The notes below the pieces were generated by a model. The model worked only from the letters and a program-made list of their open reading frames with translations. It ran no database searches and was not told the DNA's origin. Below, piece after piece: positions 1 through 7,951 of a stretch of 64,000 nt of DNA; within the stretch, counting starts at the first letter, position 1; every line of letters begins with the position of its first letter. The position numbers were made by a program, and so were the translations under genes. The DNA lies in contig DASYBM010000016.1 of NCBI GenBank assembly GCA_036500765.1, forward strand, positions 124,001 to 188,000, given 5' to 3'. Origin of the DNA: Candidatus Sulfotelmatobacter sp. Its GTDB lineage: Bacteria > Acidobacteriota > Terriglobia > Terriglobales > Acidobacteriaceae.

Positions 1-755
1 TGGTTGCCGGGAAGGCGGAAAAAGTCGTCGAAAACTTCCAGATGAAATTCCGCCGGAATTCCCGGACCCGTATCGGAAACGCTGACCTTCACCGAATTGG
101 GATGGGAAACATTCTGACGGCGGCGCTCGGCGGTCGAAGGTTGCGCCGAGGCGCGACGTTCCCACATATAGGGTTCCGCGTGCAGCCACACCGTGCCGCT
201 CTGCGGGGTGAACTTGAAGGAATTCTCCAACAGGTTCGAGATCACGCGCTCCAGCTTCGGAGAATCGAAGGGAAACACCGGGAGCTTGTCGTTGGCCAGA
301 AAATATAGTGCCAGCCCTTTTCCCTGAAAGCGATTCGACCACATGCGGCACATTTCCGACAGGCAGTCGTTGATGTTTCCCGGTTCAAACTGCATTCGCA
401 GCCCGCCGGTTTCAAGGGCGCTGTAGGTTAGAAAATCCTGAATGAACTGTTGCAGGCGCTTTCCGCTGGACTGCATATCCTGAAGCACTTCGCGCTGCCT
501 GTCGGTAAGTGGACCGAGTTTCTCACTGTACAGCACTTCAACGTAGCCGTTCAGAATCGACAGAGGCGTTTTCAGGTCGTGGGCGGCCGAGGCCAGAGCG
601 TTAGTCGTGCGTTGGTAACGTTCGCGCAGAGCCTTGTATTCCTGTAGCAATGTTTCCGGGCTAGGCACATCCTCATCAGGACGAGCGCCAGCCGGCACGG
701 ATGCCAAAGGCTCTTCCGGGTCGGAAACACACGGGTTCTTTTGGACAGTGGCCAT
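1..755 (-). CDS. Sensor histidine kinase, partial (C-terminus beyond left edge)
   Basis: The reading frame is open from an ATG at 753-755 down to base 1, about 251 residues, with no stop. Seen: a HisKA dimerisation helix with SAAHDLKTPLS (phosphoacceptor His about residue 59), then the HATPase core with an N-box (VISNLLENSFKFTP, 171-184), a G1 box (SDTGPGIP, 227-234) and the start of an F-box (VFDDFFR). The G2 box lies outside the window. There is no membrane segment or obvious sensor domain before the HisKA helix, only about 50 hydrophilic residues, so this is a short cytoplasmic kinase that autophosphorylates and passes phosphate to an unseen partner regulator. A roughly 24-residue Arg-rich insertion sits between the N-box and G1. 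It is transcribed away from the PilZ gene at 1112. Kinase call is secure; signal and partner are unknown. Confidence 0.85.
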   Translation of the reverse strand, partial: MATVQKNPCVSDPEEPLASVPAGARPDEDVPSPETLLQEYKALRERYQRTTNALASAAHDLKTPLSILNGYVEVLYSEKLGPLTDRQREVLQDMQSSGKRLQQFIQDFLTYSALETGGLRMQFEPGNINDCLSEMCRMWSNRFQGKGLALYFLANDKLPVFPFDSPKLERVISNLLENSFKFTPQSGTVWLHAEPYMWERRASAQPSTAERRRQNVSHPNSVKVSVSDTGPGIPAEFHLEVFDDFFRLPGN

Positions 756-1111
756 TAGGGAAACCACAGGTTGTTAACGGGGAGAGGGGGAAATCGGACC
801 TGTTCATCTCAGAACAGACCGCCATTCAGAAAATCGTATGACAGCCACAAATTGTTGTCAACGGAAAATGCACGGGAATTACCCAAGTGTAGCAAAAGCT
901 TGCACTTTTCGAGGTTAACGTCTCGAAGCCCAGCGCTCTGCCGAGGCGAATCAAAAGCGAATTAAAGACGGGGAAACTGCCGCCCTTTTAGGGATTTCCG
1001 GATAGAAGATGCGGAGCATACAGTCAAAATACGGGGTTTCTTGCCGTATTTGCCTGAGATTTGGCCCCTCATGTGCTCCCGAACCCGCTGAATTCCGATG
1101 GAGAGGTCTGC
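756..1111. other. Intergenic region between divergent genes
   Basis: About 356 bases separate the start of the left kinase (minus strand) from the PilZ gene (plus strand). Promoters for both presumably lie here. I see no convincing paired -35/-10 elements, no hairpin terminator and no ORF with coding character. Confidence 0.5.
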
Positions 1112-1489
1112 ATGAACGGGGCGAAAGGCGGAGGCGAGCGGCGGAAGTGGGCGCGGTTGCCGCTGGCAATCCCTGTTTTTGTGCGTACCCGGGACGGCAA
1201 GGGCAAGGAATTTCTTGAATTTGCCACCGCCCTCAACGTGAGTGCCGGCGGAATGCTGGTAGCGATTCGGCGCGTACTGCCTGCAATCGCGCAGCTTCGG
1301 CTGGAGATCCCCAGCGCCCCCGTGGCTGCTCTCGCCTTGCTGCCCAGAGCTGCCCGTACCTTGCGCGCCAAAGCGCTGCGTACTACTCCGGCGGAAGGCT
1401 ATTATTTGCTGGGCCTTAAGTTCGCCCGCCCGCTGCTGCTTTCGGGAAATTCCAATTCCCGAAGGCGGAAAATTGCGTCTGCTGTGTGA
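1112..1489 (+). CDS. PilZ domain protein
   Basis: A 125-residue protein that is essentially one PilZ domain, the cyclic di-GMP receptor fold. Seen: the RxxxR motif as RKWAR (residues 11-15) and the (D/N)xSxxG motif as NVSAGG (42-47), both intact, so c-di-GMP binding is plausible. The start at ATG 1112 is preferred over an in-frame start at 1061 because GGAGAGG lies at 1100-1106, just upstream, and the RxxxR motif then falls at the usual N-terminal position. It stands alone, between a kinase and a sigma-54 activator. Known: single-domain PilZ proteins link c-di-GMP to motility, pili or exopolysaccharide. Which output this one serves cannot be read from the sequence. Confidence 0.8.
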   Translation: MNGAKGGGERRKWARLPLAIPVFVRTRDGKGKEFLEFATALNVSAGGMLVAIRRVLPAIAQLRLEIPSAPVAALALLPRAARTLRAKALRTTPAEGYYLLGLKFARPLLLSGNSNSRRRKIASAV

Positions 1490-1693
1490 AAATCTTTGCG
1501 CATCTCCCCTAAGAAGTGTTATTCTCATCACTCTCCCCCTGATTACTAAAACTTGCTGCTCTGGCTCTTTGGTAAGCTGATACTCTTCAACTACATGAGC
1601 TAGATTTGACGGGTGCGCCATTGGTCGAAATGCCTTTGGCTCTCCGGATGCAGGTAAAGTACCTCCCCTAAGAGTTGATCGAAAAAACCAGCC

Positions 1694-2752
1694 ATGACAA
1701 CCAGCGGTGTGAATACGCTCGTCCAGCCTTTGGGGGAAATGCCGCCCGACGCTATTATTTTCGGGCGCACTGAGGCTATGCAGTCCGTCCGCGACCGGCT
1801 TACCAAACTTGCCGCCGCCAATGTTCCGGTACTGATTCAGGGAGAGAGCGGAACGGGCAAAGACATTATCGCGCGCATGATTCATGCCGCATCGCCGTGG
1901 CGGACGGGGCCGTGGGTGAAGGTGAATTGTCCGGCGATTCCGGGAACTCTGCTGGAGAGCGAGCTCTTCGGCTACGAGAAAGGGGCATTCACCGGCGCCT
2001 ATGGAATGAAGCCCGGCCGCGTGGAAATGGCGCATCGCGGCACGCTATTTCTCGATGAAATTTCCGAACTCGACATGGCGCTGCAATCGAAGCTGCTGCA
2101 ACTGCTGCAAGACGGGCAGTTCTGCCGGATCGGCGCGCAGGAGGACAAGAAAGTGGAAGTGCGCGTGGTCTGCGCCACCAATCGAAAGCTGGAGCAGGAA
2201 ATTGAGAACGGCACGTTCCGCGCCGATTTGTTTTATCGCATTAACGTGGTGAATCTGCACCTTCCGCCTTTACGCGAGCGGGCCAGCGATATTCCTGAGT
2301 TGGTGACGTATTTCCTCGAGTATCACAACCGGAAGTACAACTGCAAAGCGCGGGCTCTGTCGGGCGAACTCATGTCGGAATTGCGAAAGTATCATTGGCC
2401 AGGCAACGTTCGCGAACTGGAAAATCTGATCAAGCGCTACGTAATTCTGGGCAACGAGGAAGTCATCTCTTCGGATCTGGCGCCGCGGGAGGCCAACTTT
2501 TTCAATACCGAGATTCCGGTCGATGGCCAGATCTCGCTGAAGAAACTAACTCGTCAGGCGGTGCGCGAGTTGGAGCGCAAAGTTATTTTGAAAGTCTTAC
2601 AGAACTGCCACTGGAACCGCAAACAGGCGGCGCGCGCGTTGAGCATCAGCTATCGCGCGTTGCTGTACAAAATTCGCGACGCTGGGCTCCCTTCAAATCG
2701 CGTGGTGAAGCGCCGCGATGGGGATGCTCCCAAGGACGTCGCGGCGGACTGA
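1694..2752 (+). CDS. Sigma-54-dependent transcriptional activator without receiver domain
   Basis: A 352-residue enhancer-binding protein. Seen: AAA+ domain with Walker A GESGTGKD (50-57), the sigma-54 contacting loop GAFTGA (97-102), Walker B GTLFLDE (116-122) and a C-terminal Fis-type helix-turn-helix (NRKQAARALSISYRALLYKI). Only about 20 residues precede the AAA+ domain, so there is no receiver, PAS or GAF domain. Known: such activators hydrolyse ATP to remodel RNA polymerase-sigma54 at promoters. With no sensory domain it must be controlled by abundance or by a partner protein, as PspF is. Start chosen at the first ATG before the conserved core. The neighbouring kinase at the left edge points the other way, so it is not an obvious operon partner. 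Confidence 0.88.
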   Translation: MTTSGVNTLVQPLGEMPPDAIIFGRTEAMQSVRDRLTKLAAANVPVLIQGESGTGKDIIARMIHAASPWRTGPWVKVNCPAIPGTLLESELFGYEKGAFTGAYGMKPGRVEMAHRGTLFLDEISELDMALQSKLLQLLQDGQFCRIGAQEDKKVEVRVVCATNRKLEQEIENGTFRADLFYRINVVNLHLPPLRERASDIPELVTYFLEYHNRKYNCKARALSGELMSELRKYHWPGNVRELENLIKRYVILGNEEVISSDLAPREANFFNTEIPVDGQISLKKLTRQAVRELERKVILKVLQNCHWNRKQAARALSISYRALLYKIRDAGLPSNRVVKRRDGDAPKDVAAD

Positions 2753-3119
2753 AGTTTCCTGCTTTCAGTCTTGCCGAAGGTACGGCCAGAGTTACTCCCG
2801 GCGCTTTTGATGTAGTCGGCACCCCTTCTTTGCCTCATTCTCTAACTCTAAAGCCGACAGTTCCAGGCTAACCTACGATCACGTCTTAGCAAGTTAGGGA
2901 AGTGTTGAGGCGTGCATGCTAACCTATGAGTTCTTTGTTGCCGGTTAGGCCCCTTCCGGCTTCTTCGCTGCCCCAGGAGCTTTTGGGATGCACGGCTTCG
3001 TCGAATTCCACAGCCATAAATGGGCCGGCTACGGGAGGGGAACCCCGAATTTTGTAAATTGCCCATCATTGGCGAGTTCTTTGCCGCTCCGCTAGAATTG
3101 AATGTTGTGCGGAGCAGGT
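2753..3119. other. Intergenic region, nothing recognised
   Basis: About 367 bases between the sigma-54 activator and mqnC. I see no strong hairpin, tandem repeat or plausible coding frame. The mqnC promoter should be in the right half, but no convincing -35/-10 pair stands out. Confidence 0.4.
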
Positions 3120-4166
3120 ATGTCTCTTACTAAACAACAAGCCTTGGAGATGTTCGAGTCCGATGATCTGATCGGGATTGGTATGGAGGCCGACTCCGTG
3201 CGCCGCAGGCTGCATCCCGAAGGCACAGTCACATACATCATTGACCGCAATATTAATTACACCAACTTTTGCACGGAGTACTGCACGTTCTGCGCGTTTT
3301 ATCGCCCGCTGAAGGGGCCGGCGGCGCGGGAGGGATACATTCTTGAGTTCGACACGATTTACGAGAAGATTCGCGAGACCGTGGAACTGGGCGGGACGGG
3401 CGTGCTGATGCAGGGCGGGCTGCATCCGGATTTGAAGATTGACTGGCACGAGAAGATGCTGCGCGGAATCAAGGAACGGTTTCCGCAGATTCATCTGCAT
3501 TGTTATTCGGCGTCGGAAATTATTGCCATTGCGGAATACAGCGCGCTCTCGATTCGCGATACGATTCTGCGGCTGCGCGATGCCGGCCTCGACTCGATTC
3601 CGGGCGGCGGCGCGGAAGTGCTCGACGATGAAGTCCGTTATAAAATTGCGCGGCTGAAGTGCCTGACCGACGACTGGCTCAACGTGCATCGCACGGCGCA
3701 CCAGATCGGGATGCGCACGACTGCGACCATGATGTTTGGCGTGGGCGAGAATTACGAGAACCTGGTCAACCATTTTCAGCGGCTCTATGATTTGCAGGAA
3801 GAGACGGGCGGGTTCACCGCGTTTATCCCATGGAGCTTTCAGCCGCAGAATACGGCGCTGGGCGGCCGGCACTGGGACGAAGCGACGGCGGTCGATTACT
3901 TGAAAGTGCTGGCCATTTCGCGGATTTATCTTTCGAATTTTCTTAACGTGCAGTCGAGTTGGGTGACGCAGGGGCTGAAAGTCTGCCAGATGGGACTTCG
4001 CTTCGGCGGCAACGATGTGGGATCGGTGATGCTCGAAGAGAACGTAGTGCGCGCGGCGGGCGTGACGAATTGCACCACGGAAGAGGAGTTGCGAAGGATT
4101 ATTCGCGATGCGGGATTCCGGCCGGCGCAGAGAGATACGTTGTACCGGCAGTATTTTCTGAATTAG
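3120..4166 (+). CDS. mqnC: Cyclic dehypoxanthinyl futalosine synthase (MqnC), radical SAM
   Basis: A 348-residue radical SAM enzyme of the futalosine route to menaquinone; MqnC cyclises dehypoxanthine futalosine. Seen: the 4Fe-4S motif CTEYCTFC (Cx3Cx2C, Cys 51, 55, 58) after NINYTNF, the GGLHPDL segment, and the FIPWSFQPQNTAL block that I associate with MqnC rather than CofH or MqnE. Start at ATG 3120 is preferred to an in-frame ATG at 3102 because GGAG lies 5 bases upstream. Its presence implies respiration with menaquinone made by the futalosine rather than the Men pathway. No other mqn gene is adjacent, so the pathway is scattered. A REP-like repeat begins within 5 bases of the stop codon. 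Confidence 0.88.
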   Translation: MSLTKQQALEMFESDDLIGIGMEADSVRRRLHPEGTVTYIIDRNINYTNFCTEYCTFCAFYRPLKGPAAREGYILEFDTIYEKIRETVELGGTGVLMQGGLHPDLKIDWHEKMLRGIKERFPQIHLHCYSASEIIAIAEYSALSIRDTILRLRDAGLDSIPGGGAEVLDDEVRYKIARLKCLTDDWLNVHRTAHQIGMRTTATMMFGVGENYENLVNHFQRLYDLQEETGGFTAFIPWSFQPQNTALGGRHWDEATAVDYLKVLAISRIYLSNFLNVQSSWVTQGLKVCQMGLRFGGNDVGSVMLEENVVRAAGVTNCTTEEELRRIIRDAGFRPAQRDTLYRQYFLN

Positions 4167-4170
4167 GAGA

Positions 4171-4221
4171 GCAGCAGGTTCCTCACCGCCGCTTTGCGCC
4201 GGTTCGGAATGACATCGATTT
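4171..4221 (+). repeat. REP-like dispersed repeat, copy A
   Basis: A GC-rich element starting GCAGCAGGTTCCTCACC and ending GGTTCGGAATGACATCGATT. It is nearly identical to copy C (4691-4740) and to the reverse complement of copy B (4296-4340). The central CCGCCGCTTTGCGCCGG is imperfectly palindromic. It starts 4 bases after the mqnC stop. Confidence 0.85.
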
Positions 4222-4246
4222 GGGCACAGGAGTAGATTTTTCCTAA

Positions 4247-4292
4247 TCACACACACTTCACTAGTCACACACGCTTCACTAGTCACATACAC
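4247..4292. repeat. 18-bp tandem repeat (2.5 units)
   Basis: Units at 4247-4264 and 4265-4282 (TCACACACRCTTCACTAG) differ at one base; a partial third unit follows at 4283-4292. It lies between REP-like copies A and B, downstream of both mqnC and the convergent GIY-YIG gene. Confidence 0.85.
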
Positions 4293-4295
4293 AGT

Positions 4296-4340
4296 GATGT
4301 CATTCCGAACCGTCGCGGAGCGGCGGTGAGGAACCTGCTT
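4296..4340 (-). repeat. REP-like dispersed repeat, copy B (inverted)
   Basis: Inverted copy of the element at 4171 and 4691. It overlaps the 3' end of the GIY-YIG gene and supplies that gene's last codons and stop. Central difference: CCGCTCCGCGACGG in place of CCGCTTTGCGCCGG. Confidence 0.85.
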
Positions 4341-4671
4341 TTTCTTCCACTTTTCCTTCCACCCGCATCACGACTGGTAATCCCCAGTCGGCAGCAAGAT
4401 CTTCCCACGTTGGATTTTTCTCGACAAACAATGCAACTTTTTTTTCGCGCCTCCATTTCTTGATTTCCGTCTCGCGGGCGATTGCGGCTGTGACACTATG
4501 GAAGACCTCGTAGTAAACGAGCCGGTGAATTCTATACTTTCGCGTGAAGTCCCCGCCTTCGCCAGCCCGGTGACGCAAAACACGATTCATCAGAAATGCG
4601 GTCATGCCAATGTAGATTGCGCGGCTTTTGCTTGACAGGAGGTAGACGTAGTAGAGCTTTTGGTTGGGCAT
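4300..4671 (-). CDS. GIY-YIG nuclease superfamily protein (single domain)
   Basis: A 123-residue protein with one GIY-YIG nuclease domain, of the UPF0213/YhbQ-like type. Seen: LYYVYLL at 6-12 (the GIY strand), AIYIGMT at 18-24 (the YIG strand), basic residues NRVLRHR (29-35), Glu in YYEVF, the RETEIKKWRR helix (67-75) and Asn in NPTW. Known: these small proteins cleave DNA in some cases, but many lack a known role. The C-terminal residues KAGSSPPLRDGSE are encoded by repeat copy B, and copy C lies just upstream of the start, so the gene is bracketed by the same repeat. No strong ribosome binding site is visible. The arrangement resembles REP-associated transposases in outline, but no mobilising role is shown. 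Confidence 0.85.
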   Translation of the reverse strand: MPNQKLYYVYLLSSKSRAIYIGMTAFLMNRVLRHRAGEGGDFTRKYRIHRLVYYEVFHSVTAAIARETEIKKWRREKKVALFVEKNPTWEDLAADWGLPVVMRVEGKVEEKAGSSPPLRDGSE

Positions 4672-4690
4672 TGAGGAGGTTCCAGGCGAA

Positions 4691-4740
4691 CAGCAGGTTC
4701 CTCACCGCCGCTTCGCGTTGGTTCGGAATGACATCGATTT
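4691..4740 (+). repeat. REP-like dispersed repeat, copy C
   Basis: Starts CAGCAGGTTCCTCACC and ends GGAATGACATCGATTT; direct orientation relative to copy A and inverted relative to copy B. It ends the block that contains the GIY-YIG gene and lies about 20 bases upstream of that gene's start. Confidence 0.85.
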
Positions 4741-4874
4741 ATTGTGGATTAAGAGCCGGGACCAAAGCTGTGATGGTTGTCACATAATGTCTGTGGAAAT
4801 TCACATCCCATTGCAATCTGCCGATAAATCCCTTAGCTTTCTTCGAACCCGCAATCACAAAAGGAGCCGTGACC

Positions 4875-5321
4875 ATGAAGGCTTTGACAGTGTGCGTCTT
4901 GCTGGCTGCGTTGTTCCTGGTGGTGAGCCATGCGCAGATGGCGTCTCGCGATTCGGAAAAGGTTCGGGTGCTGTCACTGGAGAATGCGTGGAACGAGGCG
5001 GAGAAGAACAAAGACGGCAACGCACTCGATGCTCTGCTGGCGGCATCGTTCGCCTACACCGATGCTGACGGATCGTTCTTGAACAAGGCGCAATTTCTGG
5101 CTAGTATCACCGCCCCGAACTATCATCCCGGTCAAATCATTAATGAGGGAATGCGGGCCGACCCCTACGATCACGTCGTGGTCGTGACCGGAGCGTATCG
5201 GGAGGAAGGCGGAGATAAAGGCAAACATTACGTGCGGCGCGGACGGTTTACCGATACCTGGGTGCAGGAGAATGGGGCGTGGCTATGCGCGGCCAGCCAG
5301 GAGACGCTCGTGGCCAAGTAG
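4875..5321 (+). CDS. Exported DUF4440 / SnoaL-like protein
   Basis: A 148-residue protein with a signal peptide (MKALTVCVLLAALFLVV..HAQ, cleavage about residue 21) followed by a compact alpha+beta domain of NTF2-like type: a helical N-terminus (LENAWNEAEKNKDGNALDALL), FAYTDADG, and the closing strand block RRGRFTDTWVQENGAWLC. Start at ATG 4875 rather than the in-frame GTG at 4869, because AAGGAG at 4861-4866 gives an 8-base spacing. Known: DUF4440 proteins occur widely as exported ligand-binding or catalytic folds, with no general function. Inferred: a periplasmic protein of unknown role. It stands alone on the plus strand after the repeat block. Confidence 0.75.
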   Translation: MKALTVCVLLAALFLVVSHAQMASRDSEKVRVLSLENAWNEAEKNKDGNALDALLAASFAYTDADGSFLNKAQFLASITAPNYHPGQIINEGMRADPYDHVVVVTGAYREEGGDKGKHYVRRGRFTDTWVQENGAWLCAASQETLVAK

Positions 5322-5413
5322 CTGTGTGAAAGCTCCATCCTTCGACTAGCTCGGAGCATGCTTTCCGCGTAGTACGCGAGAAATTTGGCACCGGGAGTTG
5401 ATAAAATTGCGGT

Positions 5414-5626
5414 ATGGCATTTCCGATCAAAATCTGCGCGGCATGCGGTGAGGAGTTTGAGTTGAAGCCGGGGAAGCCGGGGTTTGCCAACCGGTGTCCG
5501 GCTTGCAGTGAAGAGGATTCTGCCGGGTCTGGAGCGAAAGAAGGCGACGGTTGGAAGGCGGACAAGGGCGCGAATGCGGCGCGTCGCGAGGCCATGCGGA
5601 ATCTGCTGTATCGCAAGGACAGCTGA
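5414..5626 (+). CDS. Small zinc-ribbon protein
   Basis: A 70-residue acidic and Lys-rich peptide with two CxxC knuckles, CAAC (residues 8-11) and CPAC (28-31), a short treble of Lys/Gly between them, and a helical C-terminus rich in Ala/Arg (ANAARREAMRNLLYRKD). This is the layout of a single zinc ribbon. Function unknown; such proteins may bind nucleic acid or protein. The start ATG 5414 follows GAGTTGATAAAATTGCGGT with only a weak ribosome site. Confidence 0.6.
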   Translation: MAFPIKICAACGEEFELKPGKPGFANRCPACSEEDSAGSGAKEGDGWKADKGANAARREAMRNLLYRKDS

Positions 5627-5755
5627 GGCCTCGGCGACTTCCCAGGCACATCCTTTGCCGATATGCTGATTCGGTAGGCCCTAGTCTCGGTAGAACACTA
5701 ATTCGGCTGACACTAGCAGAGATACTGGTTCGGAGAAAATTCGGAGAAAGACCAA

Positions 5756-6187
5756 TTGCGCTATCTCGATCGCTTGCAGCCTCTGGCCCTGCTGGTCATG
5801 CGTCTGTCCCTGGGCGCCATTATGGTGCGGCACGGCTATGACAATTCCTTCATTCACTTGCACGACCACGTGCATTTCGTGGCCAGCCTCGGGATCCCTC
5901 GCTGGTTAGGTTATGTTTCTTCCTTTACCGAACTGTTGGGCGGATTGCTGATCCTCGTGGGGTTTTTCACCCGTGCCGCGGCTTTCGCCATCTGCATCGA
6001 CCTCGCCGTCGCCATCTGGAAGGTGCACCTGCACAATGGGATGCTTGGTTCATCCGGGCGTCCCGGATATGAATTCCCACTCGCCGCAGCCACGCTGGCC
6101 TTCGGCCTGATCTTCTTCGGTGGAGGTCCAATCGCTCTTGACCATGTCCTGCGCGGTGGAGGCAGCGTTCCTTTTAAGAGATCTTGA
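5756..6187 (+). CDS. DoxX family membrane protein
   Basis: A 143-residue integral membrane protein with four hydrophobic segments (about 8-25, 45-66, 70-90, 105-125) as in DoxX. Seen: the conserved N-terminal RLSLGAIMVRHG, TELLGGLLILVGFFTRAAA and a C-terminal GGGPIALD. The start is probably TTG at 5756, with GGAG at 5743; starting at the next ATG would cut into the first helix. Known: DoxX proteins act in quinone-linked or thiol redox at the membrane in a few organisms, and are otherwise uncharacterised. It is monocistronic as far as can be seen. A 17-bp tandem duplication lies across its stop codon. Confidence 0.8.
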   Translation: MRYLDRLQPLALLVMRLSLGAIMVRHGYDNSFIHLHDHVHFVASLGIPRWLGYVSSFTELLGGLLILVGFFTRAAAFAICIDLAVAIWKVHLHNGMLGSSGRPGYEFPLAAATLAFGLIFFGGGPIALDHVLRGGGSVPFKRS

Positions 6188-6207
6188 CTGTTAAGAGATC
6201 TTGACTG
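6174..6207. repeat. 17-bp tandem duplication at the DoxX stop
   Basis: TTAAGAGATCTTGACTG occurs at 6174-6190 and again, exactly, at 6191-6207. The first copy contains the doxX stop codon, so the second copy is untranslated. Confidence 0.9.
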
Positions 6208-6426
6208 GCTGCTTTTGATTTGGGCGCAACTTTCGGAGCAACTTCTTCCTTGGCGTGGGGTTTGGCTTCTGGGAATGCCTGTGGGTGGAGTGTGTTCCAA
6301 TGCGCCGGCAGTTTGAATTCCGTGGCTGTTAAAACTATGATGAACGGATTACCCAGGGGCTTGCAACAGAATGCGTTGGCGGCCGCATCTTACCGCCATC
6401 AAACGACAGATTACAGGAGGTTCCTC

Positions 6427-7035
6427 TTGAGAAAGTTTGCCTTCTTCGCGATTGTGTTTGCATTTTCTTTAGTGGCCAGTCTGGCCTCTGCCCAGCAGGG
6501 CGATGCCATGTTCGGCTTCGGTACGGTCGTGGATCCGACTGGGAGCGGAGGTTGTAACGTTTCTACCCTCACCTGCCCCGAAAAAGGCGGCTTGTATCCC
6601 AATATTGGCGCCGACGTCATTTTTCACAAACGCCTCGGCGTGGGCTTCGACGCAGTTTGGCGGGGTGGCCAGGGAGCTTATGGCGGACCGGGTGGTGAGC
6701 CCTATCGCCCTCTGATATTTGATTTCAATGGCGTCTACCAGCCCAAGATCAACAAGAAGACCGGCCTGGATCTGATGGGGGGCATCGGTTGGCAAAGCAC
6801 ACGCTTCTACGGCTATCAGCCCACTACCAGTTGCGTGTATTTCGGCGCCTGCTACCAGAGCAGCAACCATTTTCTCGTCGACGTTGGCGCGGGCCTGCGC
6901 TACTACTTTTTTGGACACTTCTTTCTCCGGCCTGAGGCGCACTACTACCACATCGTGAACAATAATGTGGACTTCAACAACAATGACATCATTCGTGTCG
7001 GGGCTTCCATCGGCTACACTATCGGTCCCGACTAA
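6427..7035 (+). CDS. Exported outer-membrane beta-barrel protein (paralogue 1)
   Basis: A 202-residue protein: signal peptide (KFAFFAIVFAFSLVASLASA, about 3-22) and then alternating beta strands ending in an aromatic-rich barrel signature (LRPEAHYYHIVNNN, VGASIGYTIG). The frame is open from 6220, but TTG 6427 is the likely start: AGGAGG is at 6415-6420 with 6 bases spacing and the signal peptide begins directly there. Cys pairs lie in two loops (CNVSTLTC, CVYFGAC). The gene at 7189 is a clear paralogue sharing the C-terminal pattern RPE-HYY-I-x-N and GASIGYT. Known: small OMP barrels of this size are common in Acidobacteriota without known function. Inferred: outer membrane location. Confidence 0.72.
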   Translation: MRKFAFFAIVFAFSLVASLASAQQGDAMFGFGTVVDPTGSGGCNVSTLTCPEKGGLYPNIGADVIFHKRLGVGFDAVWRGGQGAYGGPGGEPYRPLIFDFNGVYQPKINKKTGLDLMGGIGWQSTRFYGYQPTTSCVYFGACYQSSNHFLVDVGAGLRYYFFGHFFLRPEAHYYHIVNNNVDFNNNDIIRVGASIGYTIGPD

Positions 7036-7188
7036 ACTCTCGATCGCCCGACGGCTGGAAGTTGCCGGTTCCGGCCGCCGGGGCTTTTAGCTGCCGCTGG
7101 CATCCGTTGATCAGACCGCGCCCATCGAGACTGCGCCCATCTAGCGTATACAATCAAACACGATTCGAAGAATCAAAGGGGGCTGTAT

Positions 7189-7851
7189 TTGCGCCTGTAT
7201 CCAAGCCTGTATAAAAGTTGGTACCAAAAAATGCTCGGGTTGTTCATGCCCGGTTTTGCGCTGTTGCTGTTGTCCGCTCTCGCTCAGGCCCAGCTTGACG
7301 TTGCCGTTGGCGGCAGCACTCTCATGTCCACGGCGAATACGACTGCTTCGTTGAACTACCTGCCTCCCGCGGAGAAGGCCGGTACTTACCCCAGCATCAG
7401 CATCGAGCACATCTTCACGGACCGCAGCTTCAAGGGCCACAACTACGGTTACAACGTGGAAGCCGCTTTTCGATATCACGAAGGCATTTACAACAACTAC
7501 CAGCAGTATCGCCCCGTTCTATACGACATCAATGCCGTGTACGTCGACCGCCTCTCCAAGCGGGCGAAGCTCGAATTCCTGGCCGGACCCGGGGGCCAGC
7601 GGTTACTTTTCTATTCGCCGCCCGGGGGTTGTCCTTATTCCTCTGGATGCTCCACTCGCTTTAACAGCAATCAATTTCTCCTGCACGCGGGCATGGAAGT
7701 CCATTTCCGGCTGTGGCGCAGCTTGTTCGTCCGCCCTGAAGTGCATTATTACCGCATCATCGATAACTCGGCCTTCCACTCGGACAACGTTCTTCGGTTA
7801 GGCGCTTCCATCGGCTACACCTTCCGCCGGGATGAATCTGGAAAAGACTAA
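7189..7851 (+). CDS. Exported outer-membrane beta-barrel protein (paralogue 2)
   Basis: A 220-residue paralogue of the protein at 6427. Seen: a hydrophobic signal (MLGLFMPGFALLLLSALAQA), strands with alternating aromatic residues, the block RPVLYDINAVYVDRLSKRAK matching RPLIFDFNGVYQPKINKKTG in the neighbour, a Cys-containing loop (CPYSSGC), and the same closing strands (RPEVHYYRIIDNSA, LGASIGYTF). The start TTG 7189 follows AAAGGGGG; an internal ATG (7231) would also keep the signal peptide. Both genes of this pair use TTG starts. They lie 153 bases apart on the same strand and probably arose by tandem duplication. Function unknown. Confidence 0.7.
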   Translation: MRLYPSLYKSWYQKMLGLFMPGFALLLLSALAQAQLDVAVGGSTLMSTANTTASLNYLPPAEKAGTYPSISIEHIFTDRSFKGHNYGYNVEAAFRYHEGIYNNYQQYRPVLYDINAVYVDRLSKRAKLEFLAGPGGQRLLFYSPPGGCPYSSGCSTRFNSNQFLLHAGMEVHFRLWRSLFVRPEVHYYRIIDNSAFHSDNVLRLGASIGYTFRRDESGKD

Positions 7852-7910
7852 ATGCGGAGACGATTAGTCCCGAGGAAATAGCGCCCGGGGTTTCCGGTCC
7901 AAAAGAAAAA

Positions 7911-7934
7911 AGGCAGCGTCTGGGGACGCTGCCT
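7911..7934 (-). terminator. Intrinsic terminator (minus strand)
   Basis: Perfect 10-bp stem AGGCAGCGTC / GACGCTGCCT with a 4-base loop. On the minus strand it is followed by TTTTTCTTTT, so it ends transcription of the gene at 7952-8263. It may also work weakly for the convergent plus-strand barrel gene. Confidence 0.85.
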
Positions 7935-7951
7935 TCGTGGTTTCAGGGTTT

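Noticed and set aside
771-965. Short plus-strand frame in the gap before the PilZ gene
   Set aside because: Only 64 codons, no ribosome site and no recognisable motif.
1637-1651. Sigma-54 promoter upstream of the activator gene (TGGC-N-ATGC with GG-N10-GC)
   Set aside because: The spacing fits, but the match to TGGCAC-N5-TTGC is partial and one such hit in 200 bases is expected by chance.
962-2035. Minus-strand open frame of 357 codons across PilZ and the sigma-54 gene
   Set aside because: Antisense to two well-supported genes with intact motifs; no ribosome site or conserved pattern.
3066-4292. Minus-strand open frame of 408 codons opposite mqnC
   Set aside because: It is antisense to mqnC and its translation is Arg/His-rich with no recognisable fold; its start lies in a repeat region.
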